DNA of 64,000 nucleotides from Pseudoxanthomonas sp. PXM01 (GTDB lineage: Bacteria; Pseudomonadota; Gammaproteobacteria; Xanthomonadales; Xanthomonadaceae). Both the position numbers and the translations under genes were made by a program. This document shows, one piece after another, positions 1-10,894 of the stretch (position 1 is the stretch's first letter; the number at the start of each line of letters is the position of its first letter). The notes under the pieces were generated by a model. That model saw only the letters and a program-made list of their open reading frames with translations. It did no database searches and was not told where the DNA came from. The stretch spans positions 310,001 to 374,000 of the forward strand of contig NZ_JACVAJ010000001.1 of assembly GCF_014851815.1 (NCBI RefSeq), in the 5' to 3' direction.

Positions 1-407
1 GTCACCGCCAGCGTGGACTCGCGCGCAAGCAGCAGGCTTGCCGCCAGCATCGCCACCACGCCCAGGGCAGCCAGCCATGTGGGCAGCGAGCCCAGCTTGT
101 GGCCTGAGAACGTATCGACCGCCACCGCCAGACTGGTACCGACGAAGCAGCTGATCGCTGCGTAAAGCAACTGGCCGGCACGCAGGATGATCAGGCTACG
201 CAGGCGTTGCAGTGCGATGCGTTTCTCCAGCAGCGAGCGCTCGACCTCCTCTTCGGCCTCGGCCAGTTCACGCAACAGGGTGCGGGCCCGATCGATGATG
301 CGTGCCAGCCGGTTGTTGGCCGACAACAGCAGCGACGCCGTCGCGGTCAGGAAGAATGCGGGCGCGAGCATCGCGGTGAGGACGGCATGATCGGTGGATG
401 GGTTCAT
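1..407 (-). CDS. DUF2721 family membrane protein, partial (3' end outside window)
   Basis: Reading the minus strand from an ATG at 405-407 gives an open frame to the window edge (135 codons). The predicted protein has a hydrophobic N-terminal helix (residues about 8-25), then a short charged stretch rich in Arg and Glu ([10 protein letters not shown]), then two further hydrophobic helices (about 68-85 and 98-117). This helix, acidic linker and helix pair layout, with the [12 protein letters not shown] motif just after the first helix, matches the DUF2721 family of small bacterial inner-membrane proteins of unknown function. The C-terminus lies beyond base 1, so full length cannot be judged. 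It diverges from orn. Confidence 0.7.
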   Translation of the reverse strand, partial: MNPSTDHAVLTAMLAPAFFLTATASLLLSANNRLARIIDRARTLLRELAEAEEEVERSLLEKRIALQRLRSLIILRAGQLLYAAISCFVGTSLAVAVDTFSGHKLGSLPTWLAALGVVAMLAASLLLARESTLAV

Positions 408-509
408 GGGCCGGTCGCCGGAGTGGTCTGCGTTATGATGACACGATGCGGCCAGTCCGCATTCCCGGCGTGGAATGGCCGGACCTTCTTCCCCGTCATG
501 GACCGCTGC

Positions 510-1073
510 ATGGCCTCGAACAACGCGCACACCGACCGTCTGATCTGGATCGACCTGGAAATGACCGGGCTCGATACCGATCGCGACTCCATCCTGGAGA
601 TCGCCACGGTGGTCACCGACTCGAAGTTGAACGTGCTGGCGGAAGGGCCCGAATTCGCCATCGCCCACCCCGTCTCGGTGCTGGAGGCGATGGACGACTG
701 GAACCGCAACCAGCATGGCCGTTCGGGCCTGTGGAAGCGGGCGGTGGAGAGCGAGGTGTCGCTGGGGCAGGCGGAAGCGCAGACCGTGGCCTTCCTCAAC
801 GAGTGGCTGCCGGCCGGTGCGTCACCGATGTGCGGCAACTCGATCTGCCAGGACCGTCGCTTCCTGCACCGGCTGATGCCGCGGCTGGAGAAGTACTTCC
901 ACTACCGCAACCTCGACGTCAGCACGTTGAAGGAACTTGCGCGCCGCTGGGCGCCGCAGGTGCTCGAAGGCGTGCGCAAGCAGGCCAGCCACACCGCGCT
1001 GAGCGACGTGCGCGATTCCATCGAAGAGCTGCGTCACTACCGCAAGCACATGGCGGCGCTCGCGGGCGAGTGA
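510..1073 (+). CDS. orn: Oligoribonuclease (3'-5' exoribonuclease)
   Basis: Degrades 2-5 nt RNA oligonucleotides, including pGpG, to mononucleotides in the cytoplasm. The 187-residue product matches the usual length of about 180. DEDDh exonuclease motifs are visible: Exo [11 protein letters not shown] near the N-terminus, [12 protein letters not shown] in the middle, and the C-terminal [14 protein letters not shown] block with the catalytic His and Asp. The ATG at 510 places the WIDLEMTGL motif about 13 residues in, as in E. coli Orn. An in-frame ATG at 498 would add four residues and cannot be excluded. The frame stays open upstream to about 207, but that extension has no family similarity. 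Confidence 0.96.
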   Translation: MASNNAHTDRLIWIDLEMTGLDTDRDSILEIATVVTDSKLNVLAEGPEFAIAHPVSVLEAMDDWNRNQHGRSGLWKRAVESEVSLGQAEAQTVAFLNEWLPAGASPMCGNSICQDRRFLHRLMPRLEKYFHYRNLDVSTLKELARRWAPQVLEGVRKQASHTALSDVRDSIEELRHYRKHMAALAGE

Positions 1074-1206
1074 CGTCACCGGGACGCGAGCTCTGCCGCA
1101 GGAATCGACGCAGGATTTGACCTCCTGGAAGCGGCCTGCAGATAATGCCTTGGCCGTCGCAGGGCTTTGATAGGGGCGGCCTGGGCTTCTTGTCGGGGAC
1201 ATCTTG

Positions 1207-3015
1207 ATGCGTATCCAAGCCTGGACCGTCCTGGTCATCGGACTGTGCTGCAATTTCTCCTACGCCACACCCGCGGCACCACAGATCGCACAGGAACTTC
1301 CGCGATGCCAACGGCTGCATGGTGACGCGCCCGCGCTACCGGTCGCGGAGGACTACCCCGGCGGCTTTTCGGCCAAGGGTAATGCGTTGACGCCGGCGAC
1401 CGTGGCCGGTGCCCACACGGTCAATCCGGAAACAGCATCCTGCCTGATCGAGGCTCTTGGCGAGGAACTAGTGGTCATGCAGCCCATGAGCGATGCCGAG
1501 GGCATCGTTGATGCATGGTCTCTACCAGGGGTTGGCATGGGTCGCGAGCCGACGTCCGGCGAGCGGGAGGCGTTGCGCAGCCTGTTCGATACCATGATCA
1601 AGGGACGAAAGGACCGTCCGGTGCTGGTGTACTGCCATCACACGAGTTGCTTCCTTTCCTACAACGCGATCCTGCATTTGCGTGCGGAGGGCTATACCAA
1701 TCTGCTGTGGATGCGTGAAGGCACGCGTGGATGGCGAGCAGCGGGTCTGCCGACGGGACTGACCCGGCAGAAGGGAAACCGTCAATGGCCCGACGTCGCG
1801 ATCCCCGTGGTGACACCGACATTGGGTGACACCAACTACCCTGCCGCTCCGGACCACTACGACGATGCGCGCTGGGTATCGCTGAACGCAGCCGGTTTCG
1901 ATCGACGCGCGTTCTGTCGGGCCATCGAGTCCGATGATGGCGACGTGGTAGGCGACCATGTGCGTTTCGCTTTTGAAGCCGTACTGGACAAAGCGGCGGG
2001 CGTGGATCGTCGCTTGGACAACTCTGTCGCCGCCGCCCGGAAGATACGTGCATTCTGGGTCGCCAATGCCCACCGGATGGAATGCCACGAGCCATTCGTC
2101 GGACAATTGAACGCATTCAAGTACGCGCTGTACAAGCGGCACGACTCATTGATCCTTCGTGCTGTCGAGGAGTGGCGGCTACCGGCCCCCGCATTCAACG
2201 TCATCGATGCCACGGATGGACGCACCTTGCTGGATTTCATTGCCGATCTACATGCGCGACGCGGCGGACAGTCAGGTCAGGAGGGCTTGCGCATGGCGTA
2301 TCGGTACCTGTATCGCGCCGGTGCACGCACGCGGGCCGAACTGGAGGCCAGTGGCGTACTTCCAAGAGCTGCCGAACTACAGGCGCGCATCTTGCCATTG
2401 TGGCGCGAGCGTGCAGAGGCTGGGGATTCGGGTGCCATGTTCCATCTTTCCCACGTGTATCGACGCGGAGTCCACATAGCCGCCGATCGTGGAGAGGCCG
2501 ATCGTTGGTGGGACAGAGCGGGAAAGCTCGCGATCGAGCGACGCGATGGCGCTACTTTGGCCAGCATCGGTACCACCTACTATCCGGGCATGTATAGCAA
2601 GCCGCACCCCAACGATATCCCCGCCGATCCGGCCAAGGCGTTGCTGTGGATCAAGCGGGCCCAAGCGCTCGATCATCGGGACGGCAACTTATGGATGGGG
2701 CGTACTTTCCTGGACGGGGTAGGCAATCCGCGCGACCCGCGTGCAGCCATCCCCTACCTGGAGCGCGCGCATGAGCAGGGTGACTTCAGCGCGGCGGTCA
2801 AATGGTTGGCAGTCGCGCACATCCGTCTCAATGAAGGCAGCAAGGCAGCCTACTATCTGCGCAGTCTGCCGCCGATTTCAGACGTGGAAGGCCTACTCGC
2901 GGAGGAGTGGTTCGACAGATTGAACGTGGACTTCTGCGGTCCGCGGGCCGGCCTGCCGGAGATCGTCTGCGACGGCACCAATCGGCGCCCGCCAGGAATG
3001 CCGTTCGGGAGCTGA
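1207..3015 (+). CDS. Secreted rhodanese-like and Sel1/TPR-repeat protein
   Basis: A 602-residue protein starting at the ATG at 1207; a TTG sits one codon upstream. The first 21 residues are a hydrophobic signal peptide ending near SYATPA. Residues about 130-185 resemble a rhodanese-like segment: VLVYCHHTSCFLSYNA, where a Cys follows the beta-strand in the rhodanese position, then a GWRAAGLP tail typical of rhodanese ends. This arrangement resembles the CXXCW-type rhodanese-like proteins linked to quinoprotein systems. The C-terminal third (about 400-575) has Sel1-like helical repeats, for example AMFHLSHVYRRG, NLWMGRTFLDGVGNP and AIPYLERAHEQGD. Substrate and role are unknown. It converges on mscS-like with only 34 bases between them. 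Confidence 0.75.
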   Translation: MRIQAWTVLVIGLCCNFSYATPAAPQIAQELPRCQRLHGDAPALPVAEDYPGGFSAKGNALTPATVAGAHTVNPETASCLIEALGEELVVMQPMSDAEGIVDAWSLPGVGMGREPTSGEREALRSLFDTMIKGRKDRPVLVYCHHTSCFLSYNAILHLRAEGYTNLLWMREGTRGWRAAGLPTGLTRQKGNRQWPDVAIPVVTPTLGDTNYPAAPDHYDDARWVSLNAAGFDRRAFCRAIESDDGDVVGDHVRFAFEAVLDKAAGVDRRLDNSVAAARKIRAFWVANAHRMECHEPFVGQLNAFKYALYKRHDSLILRAVEEWRLPAPAFNVIDATDGRTLLDFIADLHARRGGQSGQEGLRMAYRYLYRAGARTRAELEASGVLPRAAELQARILPLWRERAEAGDSGAMFHLSHVYRRGVHIAADRGEADRWWDRAGKLAIERRDGATLASIGTTYYPGMYSKPHPNDIPADPAKALLWIKRAQALDHRDGNLWMGRTFLDGVGNPRDPRAAIPYLERAHEQGDFSAAVKWLAVAHIRLNEGSKAAYYLRSLPPISDVEGLLAEEWFDRLNVDFCGPRAGLPEIVCDGTNRRPPGMPFGS

Positions 3016-3049
3016 TGTCCAGCCGTGGCCATCCGTCAATTCGCACTCG

Positions 3050-4003
3050 TCAGCGGGGCGCTGCAGCATCGCCGTCGTCGGCGACGCCTTTGGTGATGAT
3101 GTCGGTCAGCGGCGTGCCGTCGCTGTTGTGGTGGTACACGTGCAGGTCGCGTTGCGGATACGGGATGTTGAGGCCGTTGCCGATGATCTCGGTGCGGACG
3201 GCTTCGGTGAGGTCGCTCTTCGCGTCGCCGAAGTCGCTCGTGTTCGACCAGGCCTGCAGGATGAGGTCCACGCTGCTTTCGCTCAGTTTCGACACGATCA
3301 CGCTGGGCGGGGGATCGCGCAGGACGAGGGGGTGATCCTCAGCGATCTGCAGCAGGATCTGTTTGGCGCGTTTCAGGTCGTCGTCGTAGCCGACGCCGAC
3401 AGCGATGTCGATCCGGCGGTGCGGCTTGGCGGTGAAATTGATGATCGGTGCCGTCGTGATCAGGCTGTTCGGCAGGACGATCAGGCGGTTGTCGGCCGTG
3501 CGCATGCGGGTCTGGAAGATGCGCACTTCCTCGATGGTGCCTTCCAGGCCGGCTGCGAGGACGAAATCGCCGTCGCGGAACGGACGAAGCACGATCAGCA
3601 TGACGCCGGAGGCGATGTTCGACAGTGAATCCTTCAGCGCCAGGCCGACGGCCAGGCCGGCGGCGCCGAGTACCGCAAGCATGGATGTGGGATTCACGCC
3701 CAGCGACGTGAGCGCGGTGATGATGACCAGCACCATCATCGCGGCATAGCTCGCGCGGCGCAGGAAGCCACCCAGCGTCGCATCGGCATGCGTGCGGCCG
3801 AGCACGCGCTCCAGGCCCGTACTCAGCCGCTTGGCCAGCCACATGCCGACCAGGAAGATGATCACGGCGGCCAGCAGCTTCAGACCCCACGTTTCCAGCA
3901 ACTGCAGCCAGTCGATACCGCGAAGCTCGCGCATCAGCGCGGCGGGTTCGGTCGGAATCTCGGTGAGGGCGGGCGCGGTGGCGGTTGCTGCGGGTGTGGG
4001 CAT
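3050..4003 (-). CDS. MscS-family small-conductance mechanosensitive channel
   Basis: An inner-membrane tension-gated channel that releases solutes on hypo-osmotic shock. The protein has about 317 residues, close to E. coli MscS (286). Transmembrane segments lie at about 40-60, 88-108 and 113-135. The pore-lining TM3 carries the small-residue pattern LGAAGLAVGLALKDSLSNIASG, followed by the beta-domain motif FRDGDFV and then VRIFQTRMRTADNRLIVLPNS, all hallmarks of the family. The ATG at 4003 is chosen because AGGAG lies five bases upstream; a GTG two codons earlier is the alternative. The N-terminus is Pro/Thr/Ala rich. Confidence 0.93.
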   Translation of the reverse strand: MPTPAATATAPALTEIPTEPAALMRELRGIDWLQLLETWGLKLLAAVIIFLVGMWLAKRLSTGLERVLGRTHADATLGGFLRRASYAAMMVLVIITALTSLGVNPTSMLAVLGAAGLAVGLALKDSLSNIASGVMLIVLRPFRDGDFVLAAGLEGTIEEVRIFQTRMRTADNRLIVLPNSLITTAPIINFTAKPHRRIDIAVGVGYDDDLKRAKQILLQIAEDHPLVLRDPPPSVIVSKLSESSVDLILQAWSNTSDFGDAKSDLTEAVRTEIIGNGLNIPYPQRDLHVYHHNSDGTPLTDIITKGVADDGDAAAPR

Positions 4004-4096
4004 GGGCACTCCTGAAAAGCAGCACGCCCCATCAGGGGCGTGCCGGGTCTACAGGAAGATGGTAACCGCCTTTGCGTGAAGGAAGTTGCGGTCGCG

Positions 4097-6469
<2,373 letters not shown>

Positions 6470-6623
6470 GCGCAATGCTCCGAAGCAGGCCGCGCCATGC
6501 CGATGACCATCGGCGTGGGGTGCCGTGTCCATGGGGAAAGAGGCGATATGATGCAGTGCATACCAATTGCAGACAAGCTTGATCTGACGGGGGTTTCCAT
6601 GGTGAAGCAGGGAAGGGAAGGGC

Positions 6624-7445
6624 ATGTCTGAGTTGCGCCCCGTGTTCTACGTCTCCGATGGCACCGGTATCACCGCCGAGACCATCGGCCACAGCCTGCT
6701 GACCCAGTTCGCCGGGATGCGGTTCCAGACCGACCGGCTGTCCTTCGTCGACGACGAAGAGAAGGCGCGGGACGCGGCGGATCGCATCCGCCGGACCGGG
6801 GAGCGGATGGGCGCGCGCCCCATCGTGGTGAGCTCCTGCGTCGATCCGGGCCTGAGCGCGCTCATCGCCGAGAGCGGTGCGCTGATGCTTGATGTGTTTG
6901 CGCCGTTCATCGAGCCGCTGGAGCGCGAACTGGGCGAGCAGCGGCAGTCGCGCGTCGGCCAGGCGCACGGTCTGGTCGATTTCGAGACCTACCACCGCCG
7001 CATCAACGCGATGAACTTCGCCCTGACCCACGACGACGGCATGGCGGTGAACTACGACGAGGCCGACGTGATCCTGGTGGCGGTGTCCCGCGCGGGCAAG
7101 ACGCCGACCTGCGTCTATCTGGCGCTGCATTACGGCATCCGCGCGGCCAACTATCCGCTGACCGACGGCGATCTGGAAACCGACCGCCTGCCGGCCCGCC
7201 TGCGTCCGTACCGTCGCAAGCTGTTCGCGCTGACCATCGACCCCGATCGCCTGCACCAGATCCGGCAGGAGCGCCGGCCGAACTCCGGCTACGCGAAGAT
7301 GGAAACTTGCAAGCGCGAGGTCGCGGCCGCCGAAGCGATGTTCCAGGTGGAACGCCTGCCCACGCTCAGCACGACCAACAAGTCGATCGAGGAAATTTCC
7401 AGCAAGGTGCTCTCCACGCTGGGTCTGCAGCGGGAAATGTACTGA
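6624..7445 (+). CDS. ppsR: PEP synthase regulatory protein (bifunctional kinase/pyrophosphorylase, DUF299)
   Basis: Controls PEP synthase by ADP-dependent phosphorylation of a Thr next to the catalytic His, and by Pi-dependent reversal. The 273-residue length is typical. The N-terminus [20 protein letters not shown] is the conserved family start, and the P-loop [14 protein letters not shown] lies at about residues 153-166. It diverges from ppsA across about 155 bases, an arrangement conserved in many proteobacteria that links regulator and target. The ATG at 6624 is preceded by GGAAGGG. Confidence 0.96.
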   Translation: MSELRPVFYVSDGTGITAETIGHSLLTQFAGMRFQTDRLSFVDDEEKARDAADRIRRTGERMGARPIVVSSCVDPGLSALIAESGALMLDVFAPFIEPLERELGEQRQSRVGQAHGLVDFETYHRRINAMNFALTHDDGMAVNYDEADVILVAVSRAGKTPTCVYLALHYGIRAANYPLTDGDLETDRLPARLRPYRRKLFALTIDPDRLHQIRQERRPNSGYAKMETCKREVAAAEAMFQVERLPTLSTTNKSIEEISSKVLSTLGLQREMY

Positions 7446-7558
7446 GGGGAAGGGGACGGCGACCGGCGGGAAACGCACGCCTCGAACCCTTAACTTAGGC
7501 CGCACGCGACGGCGCGTCAATGCTGCCGCGATGGCGATCCGGCGTGTAGGATCGACCC

Positions 7559-8041
7559 ATGTCTCAAGCCCTCGCACGTGCAGCGCGCATCCCCCGGCTG
7601 GGCCGTTTCGGCTGGCTGATGGCGCTGTATGCGGAGAACCATGCTCGCCTCGTCCGCCTGTTCGCGCCTGAGCACCTGCAGGTGGGCACGTACGTGTCGA
7701 GCATCGGCGATGGGCTGGACGTGCGGCTCGAGGTCATCGAGACGCATCGCTACACCGTGGAGCTGCGGTTGACCTACGGCATCTGCGATCCGCTGACCGG
7801 TGAGCCGGATCCCTCCGCGTTCGTTCGCCTGTATCGCGACGCGCACCAGGCTGAAGCGACGCACTGCTATGTCGGCAAGCGCTGGCAGGACGTGATCGGT
7901 CTGTATCCGCCGCCCGCGGAAGTCATCAGCCATCGCATGCGGATGAACACCTTCCTTGGCAAGTGGCTCGAGTACCTCGGTGAGCAGGGGCACGGCGTCG
8001 CCACCCTGCATCCGGTGGGGATCGCACGCGACGTGGCCTGA
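7559..8041 (+). CDS. DUF1249 (YqiB-like) protein
   Basis: A 160-residue soluble protein. The central region, with LRLTYGICDPLTGEPDPS followed by VRLYRDAHQAEATHCY and a C-terminal LGKWLEYLGEQGHG, is characteristic of the DUF1249 family typified by E. coli YqiB. No catalytic motif is evident and function is unknown. The ATG at 7559 gives a length near the family norm (about 140-160). It stands alone, 113 bases after ppsR. Confidence 0.85.
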   Translation: MSQALARAARIPRLGRFGWLMALYAENHARLVRLFAPEHLQVGTYVSSIGDGLDVRLEVIETHRYTVELRLTYGICDPLTGEPDPSAFVRLYRDAHQAEATHCYVGKRWQDVIGLYPPPAEVISHRMRMNTFLGKWLEYLGEQGHGVATLHPVGIARDVA

Positions 8042-8059
8042 CGCGCGCAGCGCGGTCGG

Positions 8060-8287
8060 TCAGGCCACGCGGGTAAAACGGATGGCGTTGAGCCGGCGCA
8101 GGCCATGGCTGGCGTCGCGCGACATGTTCATCACGTCGACGGCGCCCGATGATTCCAGTTCGAGCAGCCGTTGCGCGACCGCGTCGAACGCAGCCTCGTC
8201 CAATCCAAGTGAGCCCGCCGTCCAGCGCGTATCGCGATGGAGGGGCAATTGCGCGATCAGTTCGTCGGCGAGGGTATCGTGCGTCAT
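8060..8287 (-). CDS. Small conserved hypothetical protein
   Basis: A 75-residue acidic to neutral soluble protein. The ATG at 8287 is chosen because GGAG lies eight bases upstream and because an in-frame extension would run through the two tRNA genes. The sequence alternates predicted helices (TLADELIAQL, DEAAFDAVAQRLLELESSG) with a C-terminal strand-like tail (GLRRLNAIRFTRVA). The look is that of a small helical, possibly winged-helix, protein, but no family was recognised. It lies convergent to the DUF1249 gene with 18 bases between stops. Confidence 0.5.
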   Translation of the reverse strand: MTHDTLADELIAQLPLHRDTRWTAGSLGLDEAAFDAVAQRLLELESSGAVDVMNMSRDASHGLRRLNAIRFTRVA

Positions 8288-8447
8288 GGCGGCAACTCCG
8301 CGAAGGTCGGAATGCACTTCGACTGCGACAGAAACTGCAACGATCGGCCGCGAGGTGGCGAGCCGGCGTTGCAGCAGCTTGTACGCTGGCACCGGTGAGG
8401 TTCTTGTAAAAATGAGCGCAAGCGCGCTCAGTCGCCGAACACCGGAC

Positions 8448-8475
8448 AAAAAAAGGCCCGGTTTCCCGGGCCTTG
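8448..8475 (-). terminator. Rho-independent terminator of the tRNA operon
   Basis: On the minus strand AAGGCCCGG and CCGGGCCTT can pair around a GAAA-like loop, followed by a run of about eight T. It sits about eight bases downstream of the encoded CCA of tRNA-Glu, where a tRNA operon terminator is expected. Confidence 0.9.
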
Positions 8476-8482
8476 AAGAGAT

Positions 8483-8558
8483 TGGCGTCCCCACGGGGAT
8501 TCGAACCCCGGTCGCTACCGTGAAAGGGTAATGTCCTAGGCCTCTAGACGATGGGGAC
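8483..8558 (-). tRNA. tRNA-Glu (anticodon TTC)
   Basis: The minus strand folds as a 76-base cloverleaf. The acceptor stem is GTCCCCA paired with TGGGGAC, the anticodon loop reads CCTTTCACGG with TTC, and the T-loop is GGTTCGAATCC. The 3' CCA is encoded. It is the second gene of a tRNA-Ala/tRNA-Glu operon. Confidence 0.97.
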
Positions 8559-8582
8559 GCACGAAAGTGTTGCCAGATTTTC

Positions 8583-8608
8583 TTTCCGGACGGCCTATTG
8601 TCCGGAAA
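8583..8608. repeat. Perfect hairpin between the two tRNA genes
   Basis: TTTCCGGAC and GTCCGGAAA form a perfect nine-base inverted repeat with an eight-base loop, in the 51-base spacer between tRNA-Ala and tRNA-Glu. No T-tract follows on the minus strand, so a processing or stabilising hairpin in the tRNA precursor is more likely than a terminator. Confidence 0.6.
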
Positions 8609-8609
8609 T

Positions 8610-8685
8610 TGGTGGAGCCAGGCGGGATCGAACCGCCGACCTCCTGCATGCCATGCAGGCGCTCTCCCAGCTGAGCTATGGCCCC
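8610..8685 (-). tRNA. tRNA-Ala (anticodon GGC)
   Basis: The minus strand gives a 76-base cloverleaf. The acceptor GGGGCCA pairs with TGGCTCC (one G-T pair), the D-arm is AGCTCAGCTGGGAGAGC, the anticodon loop contains TGGCATG with GGC, and the T-loop is GGTTCGATCCC. The 3' CCA is encoded. It is the first gene after the promoter at 8705-8733. Confidence 0.97.
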
Positions 8686-8704
8686 ACGTGCTGGCAGGAG
8701 CGGA

Positions 8705-8733
8705 ATAATAGCCAGCCTCTTTCCGATGCGCAA
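8705..8733 (-). promoter_or_regulatory. Sigma-70-type promoter of the tRNA operon
   Basis: On the minus strand TTGCGC (8728-8733) and TATTAT (8705-8710) are separated by exactly 17 bases, a close fit to the -35/-10 consensus. The start would fall about 12 bases upstream of tRNA-Ala. The discriminator is GC-rich, as in stringently controlled stable-RNA promoters. Confidence 0.75.
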
Positions 8734-8824
8734 GCATCCGTTACGAAAAATTTCACGACTGGCGAACGTCGGGGCAGGCGGGTTGAAATAGGCTGATCGG
8801 AATCGGCAAGGCATTGCGCTGCGA

Positions 8825-9562
8825 ATGATCGGCTTTTCAGTGAGGGAGTGGTCGGCGTGGGCGCCGGGACTGGTGGATCGCGACGCATGGCGCGCGTGGG
8901 CCGCTGCGCCGTGGCTGCCGACGGGCGATGCCACGCCGGCGCTGGCCGAGGTGCCGGCCATGCAGCGGCGACGCATCGAGCGGCTCGGACGCATGGCGAT
9001 CCAGACCGCGTTCTGGTGCCAGCAGGCGGAGGACAGTGGCCTGCCGCTGGTGTTCGCCTCGCGCCACGGCGATGTGGCGCGTTCGATGGAACTGCTGGAA
9101 GCCCTCGCGACGGCGCAACCGCCATCGCCCACCACCTTCGGCCTGTCGGTGCACAACGCGATCGCGGCGCTGTACTCGATCCTGCGGCGCGAGCGAGGCA
9201 ACTATCTCGCACTGGCCGGCGGCATGGCGACGGTGGAGGCCGCCTGCGTCGAAGCGGCGGCACTGCTGGCCGATGGCGCGCCCGAGGTCATGCTCGTGGT
9301 GTATGACGCCCCGTTGCCCCCGGTCTATGCCGGTTTCGCGGACGAGCCCGATGCCGGCTTCGCGTGGTGCTGGCGGATCGGTGGCCGCGATGTTTCCGCT
9401 CCGACCTTGACGCTGGAATGGGAGGGCGACGACGGTGGCGGGAGCCCGCTGGCCTCCACGCTGCCGCATGGCCTGGACGTACTGCGTTTCCTCCTGGCGG
9501 GGGACGCATCGCTGCGCTGGCATTGCGACGGTTCGGTGTGGCAGTGGCGACGCGATGCGTGA
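8825..9562 (+). CDS. Ketosynthase-like chain-length factor, aryl polyene cluster (ApeC-like)
   Basis: A 245-residue protein resembling only the N-terminal half of a ketosynthase. It has the fold-typical stretches SVHNAIAALYSI and GGMATVEAACVEAAALLADG, but no Cys-His-His triad. This matches the beta-ketoacyl synthase chain length factor family that pairs with a ketosynthase in aryl polyene (APE) systems to set polyene length. It is the first gene of an operon running to about 26.7 kb in the order of the ape clusters of enterobacteria and the xanthomonadin cluster. Its stop overlaps the next start by eight bases. Confidence 0.85.
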   Translation: MIGFSVREWSAWAPGLVDRDAWRAWAAAPWLPTGDATPALAEVPAMQRRRIERLGRMAIQTAFWCQQAEDSGLPLVFASRHGDVARSMELLEALATAQPPSPTTFGLSVHNAIAALYSILRRERGNYLALAGGMATVEAACVEAAALLADGAPEVMLVVYDAPLPPVYAGFADEPDAGFAWCWRIGGRDVSAPTLTLEWEGDDGGGSPLASTLPHGLDVLRFLLAGDASLRWHCDGSVWQWRRDA

Positions 9563-10352
9563 CCGCCTCGATCATGCGTGGCGTGTAGCGGGCACCGGCC
9601 TGAGCTTCCTCGCGTTCGGGGTGGGCGGTTTGCTCCTCGGGGTATGTGTCCTGCCGCCGATGCTGTGGCTGGTGCGCGACCCGGAACGGCGCCGGCGTTG
9701 GTCGCGTCGCATCGTTCAGCGCAGTTTCGCCGCCCATGTCGAGTTCATGCGTCGCATGGGCGTGATGACGTACGAGATCCGGGGGCGGGAACGGTTGGCC
9801 CGCGATGGCTTGCTGGTGCTGGCGAACCATCCCACCCTGATCGACGTGGTCCTGCTGGTGTCCCTGCTGCCCAACGCCGACTGCGTGGTGAAGTCCGCGG
9901 TGGCCCGCAATCCGTTCATGCGCGGGCCGGTGCGGGCGGCAGGCTACGTGGCCAACGACGACGGCGCCGGCCTGGTGGAGGACTGCATCGCCGCCGTGCG
10001 GGCCGGCGGTGCGCTGGTGATCTTCCCCGAGGGCACGCGGACCACCCCGGGGCAACCGTTGAAGCTGCAGCGGGGCGCCGCGAACATCGCCGTGCGGGGC
10101 GCGCTGGACATCACGCCCGTGCGGATATCCTGCTCGCCGCTGACGCTTGGGAAAGGGGAGAAGTGGTATCGTGTGCCGCCGGTGCGATTCCATATGGTGA
10201 TCGATGTTCAGGAAGACCTGCCGATCGCCCCATTCCTGAACGGAGTGGCGGGGGCGGATCCATCGGCGGGGGGAGAGGCGCTGGCAGCCCGGCGGCTCAC
10301 GGAACATCTGGCCAACTACTTTGCGGGAGATCCATCGCGTGCAGGCACTTGA
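9555..10352 (+). CDS. 1-acyl-glycerol-3-phosphate-type acyltransferase, APE cluster (ApeD-like)
   Basis: A 265-residue inner-membrane acyltransferase of the PlsC/LPLAT family. An N-terminal hydrophobic helix (about 14-38) is followed by the HX4D motif in NHPTLID and the FPEGTRTTPGQP motif, the two catalytic and binding blocks of the family. In APE systems such enzymes are thought to attach the polyene to a lipid-like glycerol or sugar anchor. The start ATG overlaps the stop of the chain-length factor (ATGCGTGA), and the next ACP start lies inside its 3' end, so translation is probably coupled. Confidence 0.88.
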   Translation: MRDRLDHAWRVAGTGLSFLAFGVGGLLLGVCVLPPMLWLVRDPERRRRWSRRIVQRSFAAHVEFMRRMGVMTYEIRGRERLARDGLLVLANHPTLIDVVLLVSLLPNADCVVKSAVARNPFMRGPVRAAGYVANDDGAGLVEDCIAAVRAGGALVIFPEGTRTTPGQPLKLQRGAANIAVRGALDITPVRISCSPLTLGKGEKWYRVPPVRFHMVIDVQEDLPIAPFLNGVAGADPSAGGEALAARRLTEHLANYFAGDPSRAGT

Positions 10353-10599
10353 GCACGAGATCAAGGAATTGATCATTTCGTCGCTGTCGCTGGAAGACAT
10401 CACGCCCGACGACATCGACACCGGCGCGCCGCTGTTCGTCGAAGGTCTCGGGCTGGACTCGATCGACGCCCTGGAACTCGGGCTGGCGCTGCAGAAGCGC
10501 TACGGCGTCGCACTCTCCGCAGACTCGCAGGAAACCCGCCGGCATTTCGCCAGCGTGCGTGCCCTGGCGGATTTCGTCGCCTCGCAGGGCAAGGCCTGA
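10339..10599 (+). CDS. Acyl carrier protein 1, APE cluster (ApeE-like)
   Basis: An 86-residue carrier protein that holds the growing polyene as a phosphopantetheine thioester. The attachment Ser is in LGLDSIDALEL (Ser41), and the flanking helices fit the four-helix ACP fold. The GTG at 10339 is chosen because GGGAGA lies eight bases upstream and gives normal ACP length; a TTG at 10321 would add six residues. The start overlaps the upstream acyltransferase stop by 14 bases. Confidence 0.92.
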   Translation: MQALEHEIKELIISSLSLEDITPDDIDTGAPLFVEGLGLDSIDALELGLALQKRYGVALSADSQETRRHFASVRALADFVASQGKA

Positions 10600-10623
10600 G
10601 CAGGGACGGGCAGGACTGGCAAG

Positions 10624-10878
10624 ATGACCAAAAACGAACTTTTCGACCGGATCGTCACGATCCTGCATGACAGCTTCGAGATCGAGCCCGCGCGCATCAC
10701 GCCGGAGGCTCGGCTCTACGACGACCTCGACATCGACAGCATCGATGCGGTGGACCTGATCGTGCAGCTCAAGCCCTTGCTTGGGCGCAGCCTGCAGCCC
10801 GAGGCTTTCAAGTCGGTGCGCACGGTGCAGGACATCGTGGACGTGCTGTACGGCCTGATTCGCGACCAAGCTGCCTGA
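10624..10878 (+). CDS. Acyl carrier protein 2, APE cluster (ApeF-like)
   Basis: An 84-residue acidic carrier protein with the phosphopantetheine Ser in DLDIDSIDAVDL (Ser39). It differs clearly from the first ACP, so the two probably serve distinct steps; paired ACPs are usual in APE clusters, one of them often used for the aryl starter. It is separated from ACP1 by 24 bases and has an ATG start. Confidence 0.93.
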   Translation: MTKNELFDRIVTILHDSFEIEPARITPEARLYDDLDIDSIDAVDLIVQLKPLLGRSLQPEAFKSVRTVQDIVDVLYGLIRDQAA

Positions 10879-10894
10879 GCGCAGGCGCGTTCCC

